A stretch of 64,000 bases of DNA from Patagioenas fasciata. Lineage: Eukaryota; Chordata; Aves; Columbiformes; Columbidae. How positions within the stretch are numbered: position 1 is the first letter of the stretch; every line of letters starts with the position of its first letter. A program made the translations under genes and the position numbers. Shown in pieces: positions 50,301 through 60,335 of this stretch. Below the pieces are notes generated by a model. It was not told where the DNA came from and searched no databases. It saw only the letters and a list, made by a program, of their open reading frames with translations. Location: positions 26,107,501 through 26,171,500 of the forward strand of contig NC_092523.1 of NCBI RefSeq assembly GCF_037038585.1. The letters are read 5' to 3'.

Positions 50301-53300
50301 TCTGCTGTTTAAAGTCTTTGTAGTATTTCTTTAACAGAATTCAGGCTTTTGTAGGGCTTATTATTTTCAAATGCAGTGGTGAATTTGTTTTTTAAAGCAA
50401 TACATATTTTACTTGCAGTAAAAACCTGACTCTTTTTAAACTCAAACCTGACTTTTGTCTGTTGTCTTATACTGATGTGAACATCTAGTCAGGCAGGAAC
50501 CACCAAATAGCCTTGGTGGCTCTGCAGACTCACAAGGGTTTTTGCAATTATTTCCCATGTGTCACTCTTTATCTTTCTGTCTCCATGTCTCCAACTTACT
50601 GGGCATTATTAACAGACTGATTTTGCTGGGCTGAACATTTGAAAATCTTAGTGTGGTTTCTTTTTAGATCGCTAGGATGCCAAATCTTGCCACAAATTCA
50701 GAATTTGTAGGGGTGAAATAAAATATCAGCTGAGAGCCTGTTGTGTAACCTGAACAGGCATGGGCCATAATTGTACCTTCAGATAAGCTGTCAGCTCCCT
50801 TAATACAACATTGAGAAGAACAGTACAAAAGTCAAGAGACTGTGATAGTGAATCCCACTGTAATTTATTTCGTTTTCTTTCTATGCTAAAAATGCACTAG
50901 AGTGTGAGTTGGAAGAACTTGTAATTAACACAGGGAGTTTAAATTATGGTTTAGTGCTACAACAGCTTTCCCTTCTTCTTGGATTATCCACCGATTTATG
51001 CTTGCTTTTTTTTTTTTTTTTTTATTTTACTTCCCACCTGTAAACTATGGTGATGTCTCACCATCTCATTCAGGTGAAAAATAGTAAAGCACATTCAGGT
51101 CCTTGGATGGAAGTTAGTCTAGAAAACAAACAGTTTTCTTCTTGCTTGAAGAATTCGAGGTACTCTCACAGAAATTCTTTAAGGATGACCTTGGAAATGA
51201 ATGTTATTTAATCAACTCTATAATTTGGTGTGTGGCGAGGGGCTGGACTTGTGCTTCCTCTGACTTAAATATAATTTCTTGGCATATGGTTGTTCGAAAA
51301 TGCATCTACAAGATGTTAATACTTACTTATAACACGTGATTTCATTTGAATACTTTAAAAAATTGCCAATAAGCTAAACTCAAATATATTTAAAAAGTTG
51401 GAGGATAATGTTATAATCTTCTAGCCTGATTTTCTTTGCAATATGATTGTAACAATTAAGCTATTGATAATGAATGTTTGAAGTGAGAACGTAGACCTGG
51501 ATTTTGGTGCTAATAGTTACCCTCCACTGTACAACATAACACAATACTTAATCCAGTGAGCTCATAACCTAAAAAAGGCTTGAGAAGTCATGCTGGACAG
51601 CTTAATGGAAAAGTTCCACAGATAATTTTTACAGTGTAGTCTACGGACAGCCGTGTCTGCCTCTCTATTGTCTTATGTTTGTATCCTACGGGGAATTGCC
51701 CAAGCTGGCACTGAAATGGGGAACCTTGTACTCCAGTATGAACAGGGGATGTGTAGGAGGCAAAAGATTGACAGGAGAGAGAAGGAAATCATTAAGGCTT
51801 GTGTTCTCCCACTGGTAGGCAATTATTTGCTCTGAGTAGTGAATGTGATGGTAGTTTTCAGGAAATGTAGCTTATTCAGGACTGCTTAGAAGTTAATGAT
51901 TTTTGAAAAATAAATGGTATATCTTTACATACCAATTTTAGCTGGAAGGGCTTTTTAACAGTAACCGTGCAGAAAATGTCTGTGCCGTATCTGCTTGTAC
52001 AGGTCTCTAATGAACTGATACTTGGTTTCATCACTTGCTGGCAGGTAATGCGTGATTGTACAGCACTTGTGGTTTTGCTCAAAATATTACAGACCAAACA
52101 TTCTGTTGTTCTTTAGCTTATTTCTTCTCTTTGTTTTCAGAAATGGGTTGAATTTTTTCTTTAAGCTGCTTGCTTGGGTTTACACGGGTTCTGCAAGTAT
52201 GTTTTCAGAAGCCATACATTCTTTGGCAGACACATGTAACCAGGTGAGTATGTCTTCTGTGCTGCTTAAGGTTAGCACTTGTGATAATTTTTCAGGAATA
52301 AAGACAGATACTGAAAGTAGTTGTATTACACTTGAAAGTAATAATTGAGTCTACTAGTGTTCTTTAGTTTGTCTGCACTGTATAAATAATAAACATCAGA
52401 GAAATGAAAACAATGTTCTCTTTAGTAGGACTAGAGCTCATGACAAAATACTTAATTTTTATTTACAAAGTTTGATCATAGATAACATTTGCGTTGTAGA
52501 GAAACCTAGAAATTCCAAGTTCATTGGCCACAACTCTTATTAAAAATGATGTTCAGATTCTGCTGTGGTGTGTATTTATGATGCTTTTCCCCTTCAGTAC
52601 CTGTGATCACTTTTATACTATTTTGTACAGTTCACATGCTCCCTAGAATTGATAGTGATATATTCTTGGAGGAAAAAAGCTAGTACTTAATCTAATGGCC
52701 ATTTAAACAATGTTGAGGCAAAACAGTCTCAAAGGTGTTTTTTTAAATAAACAGTTTCATTTAGGAGAGGGTGGTTTTGTGTTTTAGTTTATTATTGAAT
52801 AATTTCTGGTTTAAGTAATTCAGATTATGAAGCCTGCCCAGAGTGTGACAAGCTCTGCATGCGTGTAGTGGGAGGAAGAGGTATTGTTTTCTTTGTATGC
52901 ATAGTATACATGTGTATTTTTTAGTTTCCCAGAGGCAAAAGTAAATCTCACAGAGTAATGTTATTGTTATATACAGTTTTTATCAAACTGTAGGCAGATG
53001 AAGGCATATTTTGTCAGAAATTCACAGTGCTTGAGAAATACTGCTAAGCCCAGAGCTTTTTCTGTTTTTTCCAGTCCGAATGCAAAGCTGTTGTTACTCT
53101 GTTGCAAAGGGTGGATTCAGCTAGTGTTTTCTACAGGTTTATCTAACTGCTCTTCTTTTTTTTTTTTTTTTTTTTAAATATATATTTATGCTGGTAATTT
53201 GACGGAGGGTTTGTAAGCTACCAGTAAAATAACTGACCTAGGCTAGCAGCCTTAAATGCAGAAGGAATTTAGAAAGTCACCTGTAATTAGAAATAAAATA

Positions 53301-56300
53301 TATTTCAAAGGTGTTTGCACTAGTGTTTCTGCTAATATAATACTGTTGGTAATACATCTACATTAATTGGGGCAAGTGGTTTGAAATACTTCTGTTTTGT
53401 TTTCTAAACTATTGTTTTTTCCTATAATTGTTCCATACTTCAGCTGCAATTTATTTTCCCTATAACTATCAAGATACAAGAGCACCAAAAAAGGTTAAAT
53501 GGGTCATAATGTTAGGCAAATACATACAATTTAGGAAATAAGTCCCAGGACAGACTGAATTTTTTTGTCACAATGCATAGGCATAATGTGACCAGCCCTA
53601 CCTTTAGGAAGTGATGTCAGGAAAAAATCTCAGTAATTTAGATTACATACTCACTCCTCTCTGCCTTGTTCCCCAGCCCTCCCAGAAAAGAATGATGTAT
53701 GGTCATCTTAAAGTATTATTGAGTTCCTGGCCAGATAAAAGAGTGTTTAAAAATTTGTATTAATTCTGACAAGTCAGAATATAGATTCTTAAGTTTTTGT
53801 AGAAATGAGTTGAAAAAGAGGGGTTGTAATAATCAGAACTATACTCAGCTACTTCATAGATTATAATTGGGACTTGCAGTTAGGATGATGTACAAAGTAT
53901 GCCTCCTGAAATAATTTTCCTGTTGGGTATTGTAGCAGAATGACAGACTTTGTTGCTTAGTCATCTCTTGCTAGAACAATGATGAGAATTTGAGTATCTC
54001 AGTTTCTTTTCTATTCATAGGCTGCCTTAGCAGCCACTCACAACACAAGTACCTGGCACTTTTACTTTGATAGGTGGCATGGCAGACTCAGAACTGGGCA
54101 CATAATATTAGTGTGCAAGGACAAAATTAGTGTTGTTTTTCCTGTGATTTTGTTTAGTGTGCTTGAGGTATACATTACGAGGCCTTGAAATCTTCCCTTC
54201 TCCTAGTGTAGAAATAATTGTTCTTGTTGCAGCTTTTGATGTAGCAAGGCTTTGGAAACAAAAATACTTAAAGATAAGTGTGACTTGAAACCCTCCTGCA
54301 GCTCAGGCAAGAGGAGTCCTTGGATAGTCTGTGACTCATAAAAGCCCTCCAAATTTGACAAATACATGGACCTTAGACCAGACTTGCATCTTAAAAATAA
54401 TTCAAACATAATTTTGGCTACCTTTTTACTTCAGTTGTTCCTGGCATGGGTCTCTGACCAGAAAGACCAAGTTGAGAATCACATTTTTGTATCCTGTCCT
54501 CCTGTAAGTGGTTTTACACAGCCTCTGAGCTGCTCCAGCTGCAAAGTGAAGGCAGGTGTGCTAGTAACTCAACTGATAATATTTACATTTATGGGCAGGC
54601 ATTTCATTTGGCCGTGTGTGTCAGTTTATAGGTGAACTAAGTTTGATAGTGATATTATCTACCACTTACACGTGCTGTTCTGGTTTAAATGTGGAAGTTA
54701 ACTGGTCTGCTGGAAATGTGGGGTTTTTTTTGCTCAAATATTTTTGAGTATGTGGTTTTGGGGAAAACACAGGAGAAATGTTGCTGCCTCAAGACAGCTT
54801 GCTGCTGCAAAGACTGAAGTGTCTAAAGTTTAATACTTGTTACTATGTTTCAATAATTTATAGTCCTAAACCAAAACATGTGCTTTGCAAAATTGAGGTC
54901 TAGATTTATAACTTACTTTATCAATCGTTTAATACTGGCCTAATTAATTGTATCTCAAATAGGCCATTTAAATAGCAAGAGGTTTTTACTTCTTCCATTA
55001 AAATATTTTTTTTCTTTAGTTTGGAGAGTAGAGAGTTGTTGTGGTTTAACCACAGGCAGCAACTAGGACCACGCAGCCACTTGCTCATTCCCTCCAGGTG
55101 GGATAGAGGGGAAAATCAGAAAAAGTGAGAAAACTTATGGCTTGAGATAAAGACAGTTTAATAAGTAAAGCAGAAACTGCACGTGCAAGCAAAGCAAAAC
55201 AAAACAGGAGATTCCTTCACTGCTTCCCATGGACAGGTAGGTGTTCAGCCTGGGCTCCATTATTCCTAATGGTTACTTGAGAAGACAAACACTGTAACTC
55301 CAAATGTCCCTCCCCATCTTCTTCTTCCCTCAAAATACATCCTGAGCATGACGTCGCATGATATGGAATATCCCTTTGGCCAGTTTGGGTCAGTTGTTCT
55401 GGCTGTGACCTCTCCCAGCTTCTTATGCAGCTGGCGCAGCATGAGAAGTTGAAAAGTCCTTGACTGCTCAGCAACAGCTAAAACATCACACTACTGTCAA
55501 CATTCTTCACATTCTGGATCCAAAACACAGTGCTATACTGGCTACTAGGAAGAAAATTAACTCTATCCCAGCTGCAACCAGGACAACACACTATATAATT
55601 CCCTATCTATTATATATATAGGTATAATTAACAGTTTTTTGGGGGCATTAGAGTTAAATGAGAGACTTTGAGGATTATATTCTAGCTCTAATAAGGCATC
55701 GTTAGCAAAGCATATGTGCACATCAGCAAATTGCATCTGCCTTTATCTTTCAAGTTCAGTTGATACAGAATGTTTCTAAATTTGTTTATTTATTTTTTGA
55801 CAAAGTTTTTTTCCTTTTGTCTTAAATAGGCTTTGCTAGCTTTGGGCATCAGTCAGTCTGCAAGGACGCCTGACCCTAGTCATCCGTAAGGTTTTTGAGT
55901 AAATAGTGATTTTGGTAACTATATATAATCAGTAAGAGTAGTTCTTGTTTGTGCATCACCTTGTTCTTTTTAATCTACCGTTTTGTATAATTTCTGAAAT
56001 GCATTGTTTCTGATTTTATAATAGATAAAATAAGAAAAGGGATTTATTCCAAAATACAGGAGTTTTAGCTTCAGTGACTTGATACATGTTATATTTAATG
56101 ATTTGCCTTTTTGCAGTATGCTTTTGGATGTGTTTTAATTTCATTGACTTTATTTCTTTAAATCATTCTGGGCTCTTCTGCGTCTTCCAATAGATAGATT
56201 TACTTGACTTTTAAACACTTACGTCAATGACAAGATTTTTTTTTAAAGAAAAAAATACTGTCCTCTTCTTTTTTCAACAAAGTGGTTGTCTGCAAGGCAG

Positions 56301-59300
56301 CTACTTCTATCATAATTAGGTGTGTTTGACGTAAACTCCTCTTTGTTTTTATCTGAGTAAGAGGGGTATTACTGATAAGTTCTTAAAATTTCATGAAAGT
56401 TAGAAGCTACTCTCCATGATATTTTCTTGGTGTTGACCTGCTTTACACTTCACATGTTTCGGCAAGTTATTCATAGTGTAAGCACTAGTTCAAAATGTGT
56501 CTAATTTACAGAATAAGTTAAGTTTTTCTTCATTAGGAGTGTCAGGTAATTTGAAAAATGTTTTAATCTTAAATTTATCTATATATTTGTATCTCCTTCC
56601 CCTTTTCACTTTTTTTTTCGTTCTTCCTCTATATAGTCTTTTGTACTATTGATTTTTAAATGTTGCTAAAGAAGTGTACTGTTCGTAGTAGCAGTTAATA
56701 ACAAGAAAAGGAATAAATGTACACTTTTAGTATTGCTTCTACCTTCCTCACTGCTCTTAAAAACTGCAAGTGTTGAATGTCTGCAGTTAGCTGAACTACT
56801 TAAAGGTGTCACAGGTTTTATTCCCTTAAAATTAACATTATAAAATATGTAGACTGGCTGCCTATCAGGCTAGAAATTTCTTTTAGAAGTAGCATTTCAG
56901 TAAAAAGTGACGTGAATTTCTTTTTTGACAGTGGTAAAAATCCTCAGTCTCTACAAAAGAGCTAATGCAGCTATGTAAATAGCCTGTTTAGAAAAGAATT
57001 AGAAAAATATCTGTGTTTAATGCCCTTGTGTGTACTAGATACCCTTTTCCAAGTAGTTTTGGTCGGCGTTTTTTTCCTCCTCCTTGGATTAGGCTGAATT
57101 TAGCAGCTTTGTCTTAAATAGATGCCTGGTCATAGGATGATAATTTAAGACATATAAAAACTAATGGAAAAAACATATGTTTGCAGATATATAGAACCTT
57201 ATTTTTCTAAATGACTTTCTTTGTTTTCATCTAGGTATGGTTTCACAAACATGCGCTATATTGCCTCCCTGATCAGTGGGGTGGGCATTTTCATGATGGG
57301 TGCAGGACTTTCTTGGTATCATGGGATCATGGGTTTACTCCACCCTCATCCTATAGAATCTCTCCTCTGGGTAAGCTAATCATGTTTGATATTGTATCTA
57401 ACACTAGCGACTTTATAGGAAGTAATGGCACAGTCTGAAATCCATTTCCTGAGTCAGTTTGAATCCCAACACAGTTAACTCAAACTTTCCTTAGTGAGGA
57501 TGTGTTTTAAGAAAAAGTAATCTTAATACTATAGCTGATCTTATAGTAAATGAAGGTGTTCTTCAAACCCTGCATCTTCATACCTACCAAGAGTCTTCCT
57601 TTCTTATTTTGCACTATATTGCATAATTCAAACATTGTTGGTTGCCTTCTGTTTAGGGACAGCTACACAGCACAGTGGGTAATGGGGTTCTGGAATGCTG
57701 CATTTGGATAGTCTGTGGTGAAGAGATCTGTACAAACATGCATCTTACATAATAATTGAGACTCTCTTTTTTTCCCACAGGCATACTGCATATTAGCAGG
57801 GTCATTGGTTTCTGAAGGAGGTACGCAGTTTCAACAAATACTTCTATTTAAGTATTTGTAATCTTTACGAGTACAGTGTAATTACAGTAATAATTGCTCC
57901 TTGCTTACAGTAAAGTTTTGAGCTCTATTGCAAATTCTTGTAAACAAACAAACAAAAAAGGGAACTTTTTCTTTTCTGTCTATATAGGAAGAAGTTGAAA
58001 AGTACATAACTTGGAAAGTACACATAGAATGCCTTTTTGATGTTAAAATATTGGTGAATATAACTATTCCAGTTTGCATGGGAGACATGCATGTAGAAAA
58101 GAAAATAACTTTATGCTTTGTCATTATTGGAAGTATCAATAATCAGCGCTTTCTTGATGATCTGTTGCTATGACATAAAGAAAAGTTCCCTTTTTACAAA
58201 ATGGAAACAATTCTTTCTGCCTCTAATCATTTTCTATTTTGGTGTTGTTTCAGCTACCCTTCTTGTTGCTATAAATGAAATTCGCAGGAGTGCTCGAGCC
58301 AAGGGTCTGTCATTTTATCAATATGGTATGTGTCATTATAGCAATAAGGTATGTGGTTATTTAAAACAGAATCTATTAACCTGTATGTGTGTAATGATAG
58401 AAACTATTTTGTTTATTCTCACTTTCTCCTTGCTTTATTGATATGTTTTCTAGTAACAAATACATTTTACAAGTTAGGTGAAAGCCTGTTGATTTAAGTA
58501 ACGCTGCTTAGATACTTTTACCAAACTATTTGCATTTTTCAGGATATATGCCCTTTAACATTTTTCAGGCACTTTGGAGATGCTTCCATAATGGGTACAG
58601 GGCTTGTTTTGTGTATTTATGAATGCTTTCAGAAGTCTGTGAATATGCAAAAATTCAGTTGACACATATATACTTGCAGAAATTTTTCTCTTAAGTTGCT
58701 GGTGTTAGTATAGTTGAAAAGCTGTGCATAATGTAGTAAAGCTAAGCTTTCCAAAGCAATGTATTTTTTTTTTCTTTTGTATGCGTAGTTGTGCAGAGTC
58801 GTGATCCTAGTACAAACGTGGTGTTACTGGAGGATGCTGCAGCAGTTCTGAGTGTGGCTGTAGCTGCTACCTGTATGGGCCTGACTTCTTTAACAGGTAA
58901 AATTCTGCCTCAAACTGAGGTGAGCAGGATATGCATTTCCTCCGCTGCATGATATGAACACAGAGCATTTAGTTTATATTGATTGACTTAAATACACCTC
59001 TACTGTTTTTCTGATATTTGTACTCTGTAAGCTTCTGGAGGTTTATACTGTTCTCTGATCTGATTTCTAGTAGTTTGAGTTGAAAATATTTAAAATAAAA
59101 AGTGGTGTTTTTTCATATATGTGATTGGTAGGGTTAAGCTTGAAAGAGGGTGTGCAGATGGGTCTGACTTCCTTTTGAGCTGTTTTGTCATACAAACTTA
59201 ACGTATTTTTTGCTAAAGGTATATTTATTGTAGTCATTTACGTGTTATAAATCACTTTGTGCCACGGTGGAATTACATACTAGAGTTTCCTTATTCAGTG

Positions 59301-60335
59301 GTGTGAGGCTCCGTGTGCACGTGGGGAGGATTTAGGGAAGCAGTTCTTTCCTTCCTTTTGATGCGTAGTGATATTAGTTTTGTCATCAGATTACAACAGC
59401 TGCTCCTGAACAGTGTGGGAAACTTCAGTCACATAGGTAGGGTGGTCTGTGTGGCAACGGATTAAAAATCTGTCTTTGCTGAAGAGTTAAGTTTTCTGAA
59501 GAGGGAAGATGACTTATTGCTTTTTAAGCATTGGCTTTGGCTTTTCAATTGTTTAAGAAATAAATATGGCAATTTTGGTTTTGTGGCTTCTAATGAGTTG
59601 ATTCTAAATTTCATTTTTTATATAGAAGACAGTTCTTTATTCCATCTCTAATTTCCTTCATAAAGTTAAAAATATGTTATTGTTTCTACAAATCTGGGTA
59701 TGAATGAATATGCATTTAAAGTATTGTATTCCAGAAATGGTTAATATGGGTTTTTGAGTTACTGATAAAAGAATACTTTTGTGCTACTACCTGTGTTTAG
59801 ATGTATATAATTTTATATTAATAAAGGTAAATCTGTACACCAAAACCCAAATAGCTGACAAGAGTATACTCATTTATTAGTGCTGCTGGAGACAGGAGTG
59901 GCTGAGGGAGAGGAGGGGACTTCAGGCTTTATCTTAAGATAATTTGTTTTCTTCCAGCTTTGGCTTGTTCCTTAGTATGAGAGTTGCCAGTGTATTAAAC
60001 CTGAACCACCACCAACCCAAAAACCAAAACCCAAACCAAACCTCCAAAGGCCCACCAAAAAGCAAAACAAAACAAAAAAACCTGCAAAAATTATATACAG
60101 TGTGAAATCTGAATTATCTGCTGTGTCGTAGAAATGCTCTGTGAAACTAATTTGGCATGTCTTGTTTAGGAAATCCATATTATGACAGCGTGGGTTCTCT
60201 AGGTGTTGGAACTTTGTTAGGAACTGTGTCAGCATTTCTAATCTACACTAACACTGAAGCGCTGCTGGGACGATCCATTCAGCCTGAACAACTGCAGCGA
60301 CTCACTGAATTACTGGAAAGTGATCCTGTAGTGAG
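35246..60335 (+). CDS. SLC30A9: SLC30A9 (ZnT9), mitochondrial zinc transporter; 3' part beyond window
   Basis: Fifteen exons in the window: 35246-35342, 37260-37436, 40821-40883, 43545-43644, 44960-45052, 45426-45508, 46563-46621, 47406-47473, 52141-52243, 55830-55885, 57235-57370, 57781-57820, 58254-58325, 58789-58896, 60170-60335. They total 1,421 bases, or 473 residues plus two bases; human is 568. SLC30A9 is a cation diffusion facilitator reported to export zinc from mitochondria, also described as a nuclear coactivator (HUEL/GAC63). Residues 1-32 are basic and Arg/Leu-rich without acidic residues, like a mitochondrial presequence. Residues about 112-205 form the conserved XPA-like region. 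The transporter core starts near 234, with H273 and D277 of the TM2 HxxxD site and six predicted membrane segments. TM5 reads LLEDAAAV with no His, as in the family. The start is ATGATG in a GCCGCC context and aligns with the human start; the frame is open further upstream. Confidence 0.97.
35343..37259 (+). other. SLC30A9: SLC30A9 intron 1
   Basis: 1,917 bases: CpG island for the first 300, then AT-rich, with a (TTTG)n/T-rich tract at 36911-36956 and a C-run at 37193-37202 shortly before the acceptor. Confidence 0.85.
36911..36956 (+). repeat. Poly-T / (TTTG)n simple repeat
   Basis: T-run grading into repeated GTTT units in intron 1 of SLC30A9. Confidence 0.9.
37260..37436 (+). CDS. SLC30A9: SLC30A9 coding exon 2
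   Basis: Acceptor CCCTGTTAG. Encodes the poorly conserved N-terminal linker (WQASTKSGSLSYILPC, later QLMSQVRVYTSNGQQ). It differs from mammals in much of its length, so its exact donor at GTAGTA rests on phase and splice signal. Confidence 0.88.
37437..40820 (+). other. SLC30A9: SLC30A9 intron 2
   Basis: 3,384 bases, AT-rich. A GC-richer segment at 38740-38890 is unexplained. A run of 24 T residues lies at 39984-40007 and another long T-run at 40646-40660. No other gene is recognised. Confidence 0.8.
39984..40007 (+). repeat. Poly-T run (24 nt)
   Basis: Uninterrupted T-run in intron 2; no retrocopy is recognisable beside it. Confidence 0.9.
40821..40883 (+). CDS. SLC30A9: SLC30A9 coding exon 3
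   Basis: 63 bases, acceptor TATTTTGCAG, encodes GQDTSNAGQKQSFLKEPIQ and VK. Phase 1 at both ends, so skipping it would keep the frame. The EPIQVKVKAVLKK block spanning into exon 4 matches the family. Confidence 0.92.
40884..43544 (+). other. SLC30A9: SLC30A9 intron 3
   Basis: 2,661 bases of AT-rich intron; no repeats with clear ends and no additional gene seen. Confidence 0.8.
43545..43644 (+). CDS. SLC30A9: SLC30A9 coding exon 4
   Basis: Encodes KAVLKKREYGPKYTQNNFIT and GVRAINEFCLKS, the start of the XPA-like conserved region. Acceptor TTTTTAAG, donor GTATGA. Confidence 0.96.
43645..44959 (+). other. SLC30A9: SLC30A9 intron 4
   Basis: 1,315 bases with an A22 run at 44408-44429. Nothing else recognised. 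Confidence 0.8.
44408..44429 (+). repeat. Poly-A run (22 nt)
   Basis: Uninterrupted A-run in intron 4 of SLC30A9; the preceding sequence does not look like a processed gene copy. Confidence 0.9.
44960..45052 (+). CDS. SLC30A9: SLC30A9 coding exon 5
   Basis: Encodes DLDQLRKIKRRSPHDDTE and TFTVYLRADVEAK. Acceptor TTTCCTTAG, donor GTAAGA after AA. Strong family match. Confidence 0.96.
45053..45425 (+). other. SLC30A9: SLC30A9 intron 5
   Basis: 373 bases, AT-rich, nothing else seen. Confidence 0.9.
45426..45508 (+). CDS. SLC30A9: SLC30A9 coding exon 6
   Basis: Encodes SLEVWGSPEALARERKRRK and EAEIKYRE, a charged, probably helical segment closing the XPA-like region. Acceptor GTGCAG, donor GTGAGT. 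Confidence 0.96.
45509..46562 (+). other. SLC30A9: SLC30A9 intron 6
   Basis: 1,054 bases. The frame at 45896-46186 is open by chance and has no family match. Confidence 0.85.
46563..46621 (+). CDS. SLC30A9: SLC30A9 coding exon 7
   Basis: 59 bases encoding LFRNQRLLREYKEFFGNTK after a split Asn codon; acceptor TATTGCAG, donor GTAAGA. Confidence 0.95.
46622..47405 (+). other. SLC30A9: SLC30A9 intron 7
   Basis: 784 bases with an A/C-rich low-complexity stretch at 46975-47020. Confidence 0.85.
46975..47020 (+). repeat. A/C-rich low-complexity tract
   Basis: Repeated CAAA and CCAAA units in intron 7. Confidence 0.85.
47406..47473 (+). CDS. SLC30A9: SLC30A9 coding exon 8
   Basis: Encodes PRSSAAAMFFKGPGKVVMVA and IC: the conserved lead-in (FFKGPGKV) and the first half of TM1. 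Acceptor TTTTTGTAG, donor GTAAGT. Confidence 0.96.
47474..52140 (+). other. SLC30A9: SLC30A9 intron 8 (largest complete intron)
   Basis: 4,667 bases, AT-rich. Simple repeats include (AG)n at 49275-49287, TCTA/TCTG units at 49456-49478 and a T-run near 51007-51023. No second gene or clear transposon. Confidence 0.8.
52141..52243 (+). CDS. SLC30A9: SLC30A9 coding exon 9
   Basis: Encodes NGLNFFFKLLAWVYTGSAS and MFSEAIHSLADTCNQ. It completes TM1 and carries the TM2 HxxxD zinc-site residues H273 and D277. Acceptor TTGTTTTCAG, donor GTGAGT, ending in phase 0. Confidence 0.97.
52244..55829 (+). other. SLC30A9: SLC30A9 intron 9
   Basis: 3,586 bases. Includes a long T-run near 53155-53176 and the solo LTR at 55037-55585, which ends 244 bases before the exon 10 acceptor. 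Confidence 0.85.
55037..55585. mobile_element. Solo LTR of an avian endogenous retrovirus (intron 9)
   Basis: Starts TGTTGTGGTTTAACC and ends AACCAGGACA, the termini of an LTR family very common in neoavian genomes. Internal landmarks of that family are present: a GAGATAAAGACAGTTTAATA block near 55143, a GAGCATGACGTC block near 55344 and a GGAATATCCCTTTGGCC block near 55366. About 549 bp long. No retroviral coding sequence flanks it, so it is a solo LTR. I see no target-site duplication at these ends (AGAGT against ACACA), suggesting age or imprecise ends. The 5' border could shift by a few bases. Confidence 0.88.
55830..55885 (+). CDS. SLC30A9: SLC30A9 coding exon 10
   Basis: 56 bases encoding ALLALGISQSARTPDPSH and part of Pro; the rest of TM2 and the following loop. 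Acceptor CTTAAATAG, donor GTAAGG. Confidence 0.96.
55886..57234 (+). other. SLC30A9: SLC30A9 intron 10
   Basis: 1,349 bases, AT-rich, nothing else recognised. Confidence 0.85.
57235..57370 (+). CDS. SLC30A9: SLC30A9 coding exon 11
   Basis: Encodes YGFTNMRYIASLISGVGIF and the MMGAGLSWYHGIMGLLHP block: TM3 and the following loop. Acceptor TTTTCATCTAG, with the next G completing Pro; donor GTAAGC after Trp, phase 0. Confidence 0.97.
57371..57780 (+). other. SLC30A9: SLC30A9 intron 11
   Basis: 410 bases; only splice signals are recognisable. Confidence 0.9.
57781..57820 (+). CDS. SLC30A9: SLC30A9 coding exon 12 (40 nt)
   Basis: Very short exon encoding AYCILAGSLVSEG in TM4. Strong acceptor TTTTTTCCCACAG, donor GTACGC. 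The first codon, GCA for Ala346, appears to be the counterpart of human Ala350. Confidence 0.95.
57821..58253 (+). other. SLC30A9: SLC30A9 intron 12
   Basis: 433 bases; an ACAA-type tract near 57943-57958; nothing else. Confidence 0.9.
58254..58325 (+). CDS. SLC30A9: SLC30A9 coding exon 13
   Basis: 72 bases encoding TLLVAINEIRRSARAKGLSF and YQY: the end of TM4 and the cytosolic-type basic loop. Phase 1 at both ends. Acceptor GTTGTTTCAG, donor GTATGT. Confidence 0.96.
58326..58788 (+). other. SLC30A9: SLC30A9 intron 13
   Basis: 463 bases, AT-rich, nothing else recognised. Confidence 0.9.
58789..58896 (+). CDS. SLC30A9: SLC30A9 coding exon 14
   Basis: Encodes VQSRDPSTNVVLLEDAAAV and LSVAVAATCMGLTSLT: TM5 with E397-D398 where many ZnT proteins have an HxxxD site. 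Acceptor ATGCGTAG, donor GTAAAA. Confidence 0.96.
58897..60169 (+). other. SLC30A9: SLC30A9 intron 14
   Basis: 1,273 bases with a C/A-rich low-complexity tract at 60001-60082 shortly before the acceptor. Confidence 0.85.
60001..60082 (+). repeat. C/A-rich low-complexity tract
   Basis: Purely A and C over most of its length (CCAAAA and CAAAA units), about 90 bases upstream of the exon 15 acceptor. Confidence 0.85.
60170..60335 (+). CDS. SLC30A9: SLC30A9 coding exon 15 (last in window)
   Basis: Encodes NPYYDSVGSLGVGTLLG, then TM6 and the IYTNTEALLGRSIQPEQ block, ending in VV and two bases of Arg before GTAAGA. About 95 C-terminal residues, forming the soluble ferredoxin-like domain, must lie downstream. 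Confidence 0.97.
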
